This document shows, one piece after another, positions 12,505 to 22,835 of a stretch of 64,000 nucleotides of DNA; position 1 is the first letter of the stretch, and every line of letters begins with the position of its first letter. The translations under genes were made by a program, and so were the position numbers. The notes under the pieces were generated by a model, which had not been told where the DNA came from, did not search any database, and saw nothing but the letters and a program-made list of their open reading frames with translations. Source of the stretch: Hevea brasiliensis (lineage: Eukaryota > Streptophyta > Magnoliopsida > Malpighiales > Euphorbiaceae); contig NC_079505.1 in the NCBI RefSeq assembly GCF_030052815.1, positions 25,436,843 to 25,500,842 on the forward strand, in the 5' to 3' direction.

Positions 12505-12620
12505 GGAAAGTGTTTCCATTACCAACAGGAAAGTGTTTCCATTGCCAGTAAGAAAGTGTTTCCACTGCTAACAGGAAATTGTTTCCATTGCCAGTAAGAA
12601 AGTGTTTCCACTGCCCAGAG
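12505..12620 (+). repeat. Amplified half zinc-knuckle in copia gag
   Basis: Five units of 22-24 bases have the core GAAAGTGTTTCCATTGCC (12505, 12528, 12552, 12574 and 12598) and alternate in two types, giving a higher-order period of about 46. Unit one reads GKCFH, the first half of the CX2CX4HX4C knuckle. The second half of the knuckle and the whole protease region are absent after the array. Each unit also contains the small inverted repeat GGAAA-GTG-TTTCC. The pattern looks like slippage or repair-driven amplification next to a deletion breakpoint. Confidence 0.7.
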
Positions 12621-12647
12621 TATAGCAATCTAAATTAATGCAATGCC

Positions 12648-13717
12648 ATGGTGAAAACCAACTCAGGTTCAAAATATATTTGGCATTTAAGGTTATGTCA
12701 TGTTGCAGAAGATAGGATTGCAAAATTGGAGAAAATGGGGATTTTATCCTCATTGGGCTCCGAGCCTACTCCGACTTGTGAATCTTGCCTTCTGGGTAAA
12801 ATGATTAGATCACCCTTTGTTGGACAAGGGCTAAGAGCTGAAAATATTTTGGAGCTAATACATAGTGACGTATGTGGTCCATTTAAAGAAATGGCTAGAG
12901 GGGGTTTTCATTATTTTATTACCTTTACTGATGATAAATCAAGGTTTGGGTATTTGTATTTGATGAAATACAAGCATGAATCTTTTGAAAAGTTCAAAGA
13001 ATTTAAATCTGAAGTAGAAAATCAAACAGGAAAGAGTATTAAAGCTCTTCAATCAGATCGTGGAGGTGAATATTTGAGTACTGAATTTGATGAATACTTG
13101 AGAGAGCATGGCATTGTTTCTCAGCTGACTCCTCCAGGAACGCCACAGCTCAATGGTGTATCTGAAAGGAGAAATCGTACCCTATTGGATATGGTACGTA
13201 GTATGATGAGCTATACTGATATGCCAATCTTCTTTTGGGGATTTGCATTAGAATCAGCTTTGTATATTCTGAATAGGATTCCATCAAAATCAGTTTCTTC
13301 CACACCTTATGAGATATGGCATGGAAGAAAACCAAGTCTTAAACATGTTAAGATTTGGGTTGTCCAGCTTATATCAAAAAGCTGAACACTGATAAATTGG
13401 AGACCAGATCAGAAAAAGGTCGATTTGTTGGATATCCAAAAGATAGTTTTGGATATTATTTTTATTTGCCTACTTCACAAAAGGTTGTGATAAGTAGAGA
13501 TGCCACATTTCTTGAACAACAGTTTGTTCAAGAAGAAGGCAAAGGAAGGCAAATAGAGTTAGAATTGGAGAATTCTGACCAACCAACAGATCAGATGGAT
13601 ATTGATCCATCTAGTCAACCTATACCCGTTGATGAAACATCTACAGCTGTTCCTCGTAGAACAACCAGGGTATCTCACCCACCAGTGAGATATGGTTCTC
13701 TTCATGAAGAAGAATAA
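12648..13717 (+). pseudogene. Copia GAG-pre-integrase and integrase
   Basis: The integrase joins element cDNA to the host chromosome. Visible in order are the HHCC zinc-binding region (WHLRLCH ... CESCLLGK) and the catalytic core with D in IHSDVCGP, D in LQSDRGGEY and E in SERRNRTLL, so the DDE triad is intact. The first frame runs to 13385, but a one-base change near 13360 moves the true reading to the frame starting GCPAYIKK. That frame continues through the GKGRFVGYP region to a TAG-type stop (13715). The methionine at 12648 is not a real start: it follows the deletion that removed the protease. Confidence 0.9.
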
Positions 13718-13720
13718 GAG

Positions 13721-15290
13721 TTGTCTACTCATGAAGAAGTAGATCATGGAGATGATCCACTTACCTATGAAGAAGCTATATCAGATATAGACTCTTCAAA
13801 ATGGATTAAAGCTATGAAATCCGAGATTGATTCCATGTATAAGAATCAAGTTTGGGATCTTGTTGACCCACCTGAAGGTATTGTACCTATAGGGAACAAA
13901 TAGGTTTTCAAGAAGAAAATTGGTTCTGATGGAAAGGTAGAGACCTATAAGGCAAGGCTAGTAGCGAAAGGGTTTCGCCAAAGGCAAGGAATCGACTATG
14001 AGGAGACTTTCTCGCCTGTTGCCATGCTTAAATCAATTAGGATTTTACTAGCAATAGCTGCATACTATGATTATGAGATTTGGCAGATGGATGTCAAAAC
14101 AGCTTTCTCAATGGATACATTGAAGAAAACATGTTCATGGAACAACCTAAGGGATTTGAATCCCAAGATGGTTCCAAGGTATGTACGCTAAAGCGATCCA
14201 TTTATGGGTTGAAACAAGCTTCGAGGAGTTGGAACATCCGTTTTGATGAAGCCATTAAATCCTTTGGTTTTATCAAAAATGAGGATGAGCCATGTGTATA
14301 TAAGAAGGTTAGTGACAGTGCTATCACTTTCCTTGTCTTATATGTGGATGACATCTCGTTGATGGGTAATAACACGTATGTTGGCGATTATAAAGGTATG
14401 GTTGTCAAATACATTCTCCATGAAAGACTTAGGGGAGGCAACCTATATTCTTGGGATTCGCATCTATAGAGATAGAGCGAAAAGAATAATAGGTTTATCT
14501 CAAAGTCTATACTTGGAAAAGGTGTTAAAGAGGTTTAACATGCTTGATTCCAAGAGAGGATTGTTACCATGAGACATGGTATCCATCTTTCTAAAGAGAT
14601 GTCTCCAAAGACACCGAAGAAAGAGATAAGATGGCCAGATTCCATATGCTTGGCTATTGGAAGTTTAATGTATGCAATGTTGTGTACTAGGCCGATATCG
14701 CATATGCTATTAGTTTGACTAGCGGTATCAATCCAATCCAGTTTGGAACATCGATAGTCACAAGAATATCCTTAAGTACTTGAGAAGAACTAAGGATTTA
14801 TTCTTGATTTATGGAGGTGGAGACTTGTAATTGGATGGTTATACTAATTTAGATTTCCAATCAGATATCGATGATAGAAAGTCTACCTTTGGATATGTGT
14901 TTATTTGTAATGGAGGTGCAGTCAGTTAGAAGAGTTCCAAACAGAGCACGCATCGCAGATTCCACTACGAGGTGAGTATATTCTCGCATCGGATCTCGCA
15001 AAGGAAGTCGCTTGGATAAAGAAGTTCGTGATAGAACTTACAGAGTTCCTTCCATTGAGTCGCCGGTTCCACTACATCGTGACAACAATGGAGCGATCAT
15101 CTGAGCTAAGGAACTAAGGTCTCACCGTAAATCTAAACACATAAAAAGGCGCTACCACATTATCGAGAAATAGTTGGGCGGCGATGTAGCCATGCGAAAA
15201 TAACATCGATTGAAAATCCAGCTGATCCATTCACTAAGCCTATGTCACAGACTCAGTTAGACCGACATCTTGAAAGATAGGTCTAAGATA
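13721..15290 (+). pseudogene. Copia reverse transcriptase and RNase H, degenerate
   Basis: RT motifs appear in order: WIKAMKSEIDSM, ARLVAKGFRQRQGIDYEETFSPVA (split by a stop at 13901, usually Trp), WQMDVKTAF, IYGLKQASRSW and LYVDD, the catalytic YVDD box at about 14338. Frame changes near 14100 and 14390-14430 split the reading into at least three frames. RNase H (14580-15290) is only recognisable in short patches such as FQSDIDDRKST, AKEVAWIKKF and NPADPFTKPM. It cannot give an active enzyme. Confidence 0.88.
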
Positions 15291-15309
15291 TTGTAATGAA
15301 TGGCTCTAG

Positions 15310-15323
15310 TGCTAGTGGGAGAT
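15310..15323 (+). other. Polypurine tract of the copia element
   Basis: The sequence AGTGCTAGTGGGAGAT sits immediately upstream of the 3' LTR start TGTTAG. AGTGGGAGAT is the usual plant copia plus-strand primer form. Confidence 0.75.
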
Positions 15324-17424
15324 TGTTAGTAGTATGCCCTAGAGCATATCATTTAGTATGTATCTTGTACATAATTTTATTAATAAAAGGCATTTCCACT
15401 TTTCCATTTACATAATATATTTATGTGTAATAGAAAAGGTCCATTGATATTTTGTTAGAAATATTATTCTTAAGTTGTTAAGAATATGAGTGACAATATT
15501 TCTAGCACAGTATCATAAATAGGTTCACAATCGAGGATACTTCATAATAAGGACATGACTTATCGGAAAGATTGTATTCATGTTTGTTCCCAAGTTATTT
15601 ATATGAGATATAAATAAGATGGAATGGTGAGTCTCATGCCATATAACAAACATGATAGGCACTTATAAATGATAAGTAGGTCGAACCGGTGACACTTATG
15701 ACAAGCACATGGAGTTTAATCTTGTCAATGTTTTATCATAAATCATATCGGTGCATATAATCTTTAGACACGAGATAGCATAGTTATCTTGTATGTAGGT
15801 AGTTTGAGTTTGATCTGCTTTCATACTTGTACGTGTATGGGTATATGGGCATGTGTTGGCTCCTACTAGTTATATATGGAGGTAGGTGTTGATCAAGATG
15901 GAATCTGTTCCTCTAAGTAAATAGAGATAAAATCCTATGTTCATTTAATTGTTCTTGATGTTTCAAGTTCCTAGCCAGGACAGATAGATTTATTCAGAAA
16001 AGAGTTTCTGATGAGAAAATCTTTTTAATCAAGAACTGGAATTAAAAGAGAACATAATATTCATAGCAAATGGAGTTTGACATAAACCATGACTCCAGCT
16101 TGAGTTAGGATTTTGTAACAGAGAGATTCTAGTGCATGGTAACATATGATTATAGGTTCATTTAAGGTAAACCTTATTACTAATTGGGTGGCCATGGCAT
16201 GCTATGCTAGGTGTTAACCATGGTCTATGAGGTTCATAAAATGATTTAGAGAAATCATTTATGGTGAGAAAAAGTTCAGATGATTTTAAGAGTTGATATC
16301 ATGTCTCATTGCCAATTAGTGATGAGCCTAGTAAGTCACATACATACACAAGTTATCACCTAATTAAATATGATTTAATTAATTAATTAAAGAGTTTAAT
16401 TGATTAATTAAATAGGTTTGGTTTGCAATTAGTTTGCAAAGTCCCTAGCATGACTTGAAACCAAATCTAGATTATTGGATGTATAATATAAGTTAAATTT
16501 ATATTTAAAGTGTTTAAATATGAATTTAATTAATGAGAAATTAATTAATAGCTATTAATTAATTAATTTATATTTGATATAAATTAATTAGAAGAAGAAA
16601 AATAATTATTTTGGGTTGAGAACTCAAAATTAAGACACAGGGGCATTTTGGTCATTTTGCAGTGTGACACGTGGCACCATGATATGGTGACACATGGCAT
16701 AACACATAAGCTTGAAAAATGTTTTTTAATCATGTAAGATGATTAAAATCAAGATTACATATAGGTTTGACACTTGGCACAATGTGATTGGGTCACTTAA
16801 ACCTAGAGCTAATCAAAGGGTGACATGTGACAAGGGTTTAATGTGTTAACCTAGCTATTTAAGTGTTGTTATGAGAAAATAAAATACAACCAGCAGCCAC
16901 ACTCCTTGGTCACGCCATTTTGCAGCCCTCCCTCTATTCTTCTTCATCTCTCATCAATTCAAAGAGATTAGCCATCAATCTCTTGAATTAAGAACACTAG
17001 AAATTGTTTCTAGTGTCCTGTTTACATCTCTAATCTCTTAAAAGGCAGAACTTGAATTTCTAATTAATAGAAAAGGATTTAGAAGCTGTTCAAGGGCTGC
17101 CATAGGTGTTCTTGGTGTGGACAAGCTAGAGGGATAACATCTGGTGTCCTGAAGACGAATCTCAAAGGCGCAGACACGCTGCAGTGCATCAAGAGGTTAG
17201 TGTAATCGTTCTTGATTTAATCTAGGGTTCTAAAATTAATCTGATTAATTTTAAAATCTTAAATGGCAAATACAGATCCAAAAACATATTAAAAGAGTTT
17301 TAATATGTTATTTATCATTGAAATCAAATAGATAAAAATAAATCTTGCATGATGCATGTGACCCTAGGTGAAAATTTTGAATTCAATGGTATAAACTTGT
17401 GTTTTTCACGCTTCCGTTCCTTCA
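15324..17424 (+). repeat. 3' LTR of the copia element
   Basis: This is a full copy of 7853-9955 with scattered single-base differences and small indels (for example AGCACAGTATC here versus AGCACGAAGTATC). It contains the second copy of the four-site promoter cluster (16665-16832) and the TATA-like CTATTTAAG at 16855-16863. It ends CTTCCGTTCCTTCA, followed by TSD CAAGT. Confidence 0.92.
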
Positions 17425-19628
17425 CAAGTATCAACATAATGTCAGAATGGCTAAAAGCCATGAAATCACAGAATGGCTTAATGCCATGTGCAGTACTGCT
17501 AACTGAACCCTATTGGCTTGCCAACCTATCCAAACCAATCTTGCTAGGTGTACTAGGGCATGTTACACTTTTAAATTTTACAATTCTTGAAATTTAAGTT
17601 TAGGTGTTACTATTCATTTCATTAGTCAACTAAAATGTTGACTTTTACATTGACAATAGGTATATTGGTTTAAATATCATCAACATACCACATTTTGCAT
17701 TTTAAATTTGTTGGTATTGGTTGCCAATACCAATTCTAAGCTAAAAGCTAATTGGACATAATTTTCAGTTTTCAAGCTTTGGGTTTACTGTTCCATTGGT
17801 CATTTTTGCAGTGGGAATTTCGCAAAATGATCAACGTGAAAGTTGTTCCTTATTTTTTCTAGTTGAATTTCCTTTTTGAATCACTCCATTTGGAGTTTTA
17901 TAGCTCAAGTTATGGCCCAAAGACCACAACTGGCCGGATTGAAAGTTTGTCCAGAATTTCTGGACTGACCAAATCTACAGTGTTATGAATAGTGACTGTA
18001 ACTCACTTTTTGATTATGTTCTGGTCATAATTTGGGTTAGATTCTTCATGAAAGTTGTTGGTCTATATCTCAGATTATTGTTGGTAAAATTTCAGGTCAA
18101 TTGGACCTTTCTACACTGAGTTATGGCCAAATGACCAAACACTGTTCATTTGGTCATTTTGCCCAGGTAGACTGCAGGTCACCCAGATTAGGGCAAGCTT
18201 TTGGTCCACTTGGTTTTGTTTTATGGGCATGGTTTCTTCACCAAAGTTGTGCCATTATGTGTCTAGTTTCATGTTCAATTGGCCTTGCATCAATTGAACC
18301 TCTACAATTCAAGTTATTGCTGCCCAAACCTGCTGGACTCATGCCCAGCCCTGTAGGTCACCAAGGGTAGCCTAGCCAAACTCAAATCCCAAGCTACAAC
18401 TCACTTCAATTCTTCATCATACACAGCCAAATGGTCACTAATTGATCATTTAAACTTTCATTCACTAACACATGAACAAGATCCAAGTTTTTGTGTCCAA
18501 ACCCTAGCTCAAATTCAAGGTTCACACAACACATGTCAATTAGGCATACTAATCCATTTCAAATTTATGTCTACACATCAACACCATTTCTAAGCCATTT
18601 TAAATCCATCAAAACCATCAACATTATCCCTTCCTTAGGGCTGCCAAATTCCATGGTGTACATACACATAAGTTTTATTTCATTTGACTTACAATTTCAT
18701 ACTCATTTTAAGTCCCTAACATGGAATAAAGAGAGAAATATGCATAAATAAGCACTAACCTCTTGTGGCTCAAATCCAAGCCAACCAAGACTTTAATTTT
18801 TCTTTACTTTCTCACTCTTTCTTGGCTGCCAAAAACCTCTCCTTAGTGTGGATATAATTTTTAGTGAAGGGAGGATAAGGTTTTGAGGTGAATTGAAGTG
18901 GGAAATGAAGCTTAAGGGAGCTTTAATGGTGAAAAGGGTTTGAGAATGAGAAGGCTGCCGAAATTTTGAGGAAGAAGAGCAGAAAAGTTTTTCAATTTTT
19001 AACTCTTTTTTGTCCTTTTTAATTGATTTAAAGGTGCTTGTTAAAAGATGATTGGTGGAGCTCTTTTTAAAGACATCATATGATGTCATAATTAAGTATT
19101 TTCTTTCATTTTCTTTTCTTCTTTTCTCTACTCATTTTAAATTCAATTTTTAGCAATATTTATTCACATTTTATGCTATAATAATTATTTACTTAACTGG
19201 ACAAGTAGGCAAAAAATCACCTCTGAAGGCAAAATGCCCTCTGTTTGGCTTAACAGACCAAAATTGTCTATACCGATTGAAAAATTTTCCTAAGTATTTT
19301 CTTGGCATTCTAATGCCATAGAAACCTCAATGAACCTTCTCTAGAGTCCCAAAAGTAATTTTATGAATTTTCTCCCGGGTCTAGGGCTCCTAGTTGCGAG
19401 AACCGCAATTTCCCACTAGGTTATCCGTCGCTAGGGCACCGGCTCATTTAACTTGATTGTATTTTATTTCTAAAATTTTTCCTAAATTTTTCTTATTAAT
19501 ATTTGAGTTAATTATGGTTCCTCACTTTAGTTTAAATATTTTTCCAGACGTTCTAGCTGTCCGGACCGACACCGGTCACCGGAACAGTAGAATGTACGGA
19601 ATTGCTATAGGGAGGGTGTTACAAATAT

Positions 19629-19643
19629 AGTTCTGATAGATGA
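19629..19643 (+). other. 15-base LINE remnant between two LTRs
   Basis: AGTTCTGATAGATGA continues the LINE RT motif-C reading (V-L-I-D after FADDI) between the end of the solo LTR-A with its TSD and the start of the gypsy element. The last five bases, GATGA, are the left TSD of the gypsy element. It links the LINE pieces on either side. Confidence 0.8.
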
Positions 19644-20183
19644 TGTAACACCCTCCCTGTAGCAACTCCGTACATTCTACTATTCTGTTGACCAGTGTCA
19701 GTCCGGACAGCTGAAACGTCTGGAAAAATATTTAAACCGAAGTGAGAAACCATAATTAATTCAAATATTAACAAGAAAAATTTAGGAAAAATTTTAGAAA
19801 TAATATACAACCAAGTTAAATGAGCCGGTACCCAAGCAATGGGTAACCCAGTGAGAAGTGGTTCTCGCAACTAGGAGCCCTAGACTTGGGAGAAAATTCA
19901 TAAAATAATTTTTGGGACTCCAGAGAAGGGTCATTGAGATTCCTATGGCATTAGAATGCCAAGAAAATATTTAGAAAAAATTTTCAATCAGTACAGACGA
20001 TTTTGGCTCAATAAGCCAAACGGAGGGCATTTTGGTCATTTCGTCTTCAGAGATGATTTTTGGCCGACTTGTCCAGTTAAGTAAATAATTATTATGATAT
20101 AAAATATGAATAAATATTGCTACAAATTAAATTGAAATTGAGTAGAAAAGAAAAAAAAAGAAAATGAATTAAATAAGAAATTA

Positions 20184-20203
20184 TGACATCACATGATGTC
20201 ATT
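20184..20203 (+). promoter_or_regulatory. LTR palindrome ATGACATCA-TGATGTCAT
   Basis: Two 9-base arms surround CA. Equivalents are at 19072-19087, 33793-33812 (a perfect 20-base palindrome), 35963-35982 and 61171-61191, with a tandem variant at 23391-23420. TGACATCA differs by one transition from the CRE-type bZIP site TGACGTCA, so a protein-binding role is plausible but unproven. Confidence 0.5.
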
Positions 20204-21101
20204 AGTGTGCCTCCACCCAATCACATGGTGACACATGGCTATAACTCACTTAAAATGAGTTAAATGGGTAGAAATGAACGAAAAAAAAAATCAAATTTCA
20301 TTTTCCTTTCCTCTTCCATTCGTAGCCCTCCATACCCATTCCACCATTAAAAGCTTACCAAAGCTTCATAACTCACCAAATCTCACCCCAAAACCCTAAA
20401 CACCCTTCACAAAAATTAACCCCCACATCAAGAGCAAGGTTTTAATTATCATAAAGTGAAGAAATTCCAAGGTTTATACAAGCCAATAAAGAGACCAAAG
20501 AGGTTAGTGCATGTTAATTGCTTAATCTTGTTTATTTCTTAAAATTTAGTTTGAATATGAACAAATAATTAAGAAATTGAGATAACTCATGTGTGAAATT
20601 GAGAATGGAATTTTGACCAGCTTTATGGGAGTGGTAGTTGATGGTTTTGATGGATTTAAAATGGCTTAGAAATGGTGTTGATGTGTAGACATAAATTTGA
20701 AATGGATTAGTATGCCTAATTGACATGTGTTGAGTGAACCTTGAATTGGAGCTAGGGTTTGGACACAAAAACTTGGATCTTGTTCATGTGTTGGTGAATG
20801 AAGGTTTAAATGGTCAATTAGTGACCATTTGGCTGTGTATGATGAAGAATTGAAGTGAGTTGTAGCTTGGGATTTGAGTTTGGCTGAGCTGCCTTGTGTG
20901 ACCTGTAGGTCTAGATGTGAGTCCAGCCTGTTTGGGCAGTTATAACTTGGGTTGTGTAGGTTAAATTGGTGCAAGGCCAATTGGACATGAAACTAGACAC
21001 ATAATGACACAACTTTGGTATAGAAACCTTGCCTAGAAAACCAAACTAAGTTGACCTAAAAATTGCCCTAATCCGGGTGACCTGCATTCTGCCTGGGCAG
21101 A

Positions 21102-21136
21102 ATGACCAAATGAATAGTGTTTATTCATTTGGTCAT
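21102..21136 (+). promoter_or_regulatory. LTR dyad ATGACCAAATGAA ... TTCATTTGGTCAT
   Basis: A perfect 13-bp inverted repeat surrounds a 9-base loop. Matching dyads occur at 18130-18158, 24324-24356 (14-bp stem), 36880-36914 and 62080-62114. The position within the LTR is constant, upstream of a CATAACTCAGTGTAGAAAGG phrase. Confidence 0.5.
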
Positions 21137-22143
21137 AACTCAGTGTAGAAAGGTCCAATTGACCTGAAATTTTACAAGCAGAAATCTGAGACATAGACCT
21201 ATAACTTTCATGAAGAACACAAATCCAAATTCTGACCATAACCTAGTCAAATTGCCAACCAAACTTAGGTTACTGAATCTGGCAGAACCAGTTTTGCCCA
21301 GAACTTTGGATTCTGTCCAATCCAGCCAGTTATAGTGCTTAGGCTATAACTTGAGCTACAAACTCCAAATGGAGTGATTCAAAAAAGAAAATGTCATTAG
21401 ACAAAATAAGGAACAACTTTCTTGATGATAACTTTGCCAAATTCCTACTGTAAAAATGACCAATGGAACAATAAACACAAGGCTTGAAATCTGAAAATTT
21501 TGAACAACTAACATTAAGCTTAGAAATGGTATTGGAAACCAATACCAATAACTTTAGAATGCAAAATGTGGTATGTTGGGAGTATTAGAACCAATGTACC
21601 TATTGTCTATGCAAAAGTCAACATTTTAGTTGATTATTGAAATGAATAGTAATACCTAAACTTAAATTTCAAGAATTGTAAAGTTTAAAAGTGTAACATG
21701 CCCTAGTACACCTAGCAAGATTGGTTTGGATAGGTTGGCATGCCAATAGGGTTCAACTAGCAGTATTGCACATAGCATTATGCCATTCTGTGATTTCATG
21801 GCTTTTAGCCATTTCGACATTGTGTTGAGACTTAGCCTTGTGCCTAATGTTATTACAGCTTATTAGCTGTTCTGTTGCACACCGGGAGACACATATGTGA
21901 CCAATGGTGTGACGGCTCGAGGTACTTGATACCCAGTGCCAGTTTACCCGTTTATCCAGTCTACTCATCTAGTATAGGTTACTTGGGCAACCAAAAATAA
22001 AAGTTGATAAATTTAATGAAATAATGAATATAACAAGTACCAAATAAATAAGACTACCAATAATTATCAAAAATTTATCTGCATGAGATATCAATACACT
22101 CACTGCATATTTATTTCCTTTTAGTTCTTTTTATTTTATTATT

Positions 22144-22194
22144 GGCACCACTAAGCATTATTGCTTAGCGCGTCACTTTTTGCCACGCGTAGGT
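22144..22194 (+). other. Double hairpin of LTR-A (copy 3)
   Basis: Stem 1 is CTAAGCA/TGCTTAG around TTAT. Stem 2 is CGCGT/ACGCG around CACTTTTTGCC. TAGGT follows. It lies near the 3' part of the LTR, about 700 bases from its end once the inner insertion is removed. Confidence 0.6.
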
Positions 22195-22835
22195 TCTGGA
22201 GAGATAGACAGAGAGCCCAACAGACCACAAACTGGGTGAGGTCACAGATCAGCCTAAAGTCAGAGTCACCTCTCATCTACAGTGCATCAGTGGTAGGACC
22301 TTTAGGTCCCTTTTGAAATTATGTTTTTGCATTTTGTAATAGGTAGTAGTTTGTGATTTATAAATTATGAACTCATGTAAATGATAGATTTATGTAATCA
22401 TATGTTGATGTACATATTTTGAAGAATTTTGTTAATTAATATAATTTGAGAATATCTTTATGAAATTTTAGTTGATTTTGAATTTGAATGAAATTGTGGA
22501 TTAATGTTGAGAACTTGAAATGATTGCTAATGTTGAGACCATGTTGATGGTTATTGGAGTTTGAGAATGATTGGAAATGATTATTGGAAGTGTTTTTCAC
22601 AGGTTCTGAAGAACTGTTTTCTCCATTTTTAGCCGGTACTCTACCGGATTTTCTATAAAATTTTCGGAACCTCAAATAAATTATAATTTCAATAAATGAC
22701 TTAAATGAATTATATTTCATAAATTGTACTTCATAACTATGAAAAAAATAAATCAGGAAGAATAAAAAAATGATTGAATTAAAATAGGGTGTTCCGGTAC
22801 ACTGCGTGGCATATCTTGCTCGGCTACACTGTAGA

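Larger units (their letters stand above)
7853..17424 (+). mobile_element. Ty1/copia LTR retrotransposon, internally deleted
   Basis: This 9.6-kb element has two LTRs of about 2.1 kb (7853-9955 and 15324-17424), both TG...CA, and the TSD CAAGT (7848-7852 and 17425-17429). Next to the 5' LTR is a primer site matching initiator tRNA-Met, and next to the 3' LTR is a purine-rich tract. The gene order gag, integrase, reverse transcriptase, RNase H is that of Ty1/copia. The protease domain is missing: sequence jumps from the gag zinc-knuckle region (12620) to the GAG-pre-integrase motif (12650). Frameshifts and stops occur throughout pol. The LTRs differ only by scattered substitutions and small indels, so it is among the younger insertions. 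It sits in the solo LTR-A. RT motifs suggest a Tork/Angela-type lineage, but this is tentative. Confidence 0.92.
6865..19623 (-). mobile_element. Solo LTR, family A, interrupted by a copia element
   Basis: The two halves (6865-7852 and 17430-19623) add up to about 3.18 kb, the same length as the gypsy LTRs at 19644 and 35434, of which it is the reverse complement. It starts TGTAACACCCCTTACCC and ends GGGAGGGTGTTACA. The TSD is GATAT (6860-6864) and AATAT (19624-19628), with one mismatch, which suggests an old insertion. There is no internal domain between the halves other than the copia element, so it is a solo LTR. Motifs include the hairpin region near 7485-7534 and the palindrome GACATCATATGATGTC at 19072-19087. 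Open frames at 7714, 17349, 18101 and 18491 are not coding; equivalents recur in other copies. Confidence 0.88.
17430..21840. repeat. Large inverted repeat of two family-A LTRs
   Basis: The right half of the minus-strand solo LTR (17430-19623) and the start of the plus-strand gypsy 5' LTR (19644 to about 21840) are reverse complements, separated by only 20 bases (19624-19643). The arms are about 2.2 kb and roughly 90 percent alike by eye. Without the copia insertion the arms would be 3.2 kb. The two LTRs have different TSDs, so they came from separate insertions. Confidence 0.8.

Noticed and set aside
20532..20980. Minus-strand open frames MCPNPSSNSRF... and neighbours, repeated at 36310-36788 and on the plus strand at 18491
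   Set aside because: They recur only because the LTR recurs; they have no recognisable domain, and the frames are broken or differ between copies.
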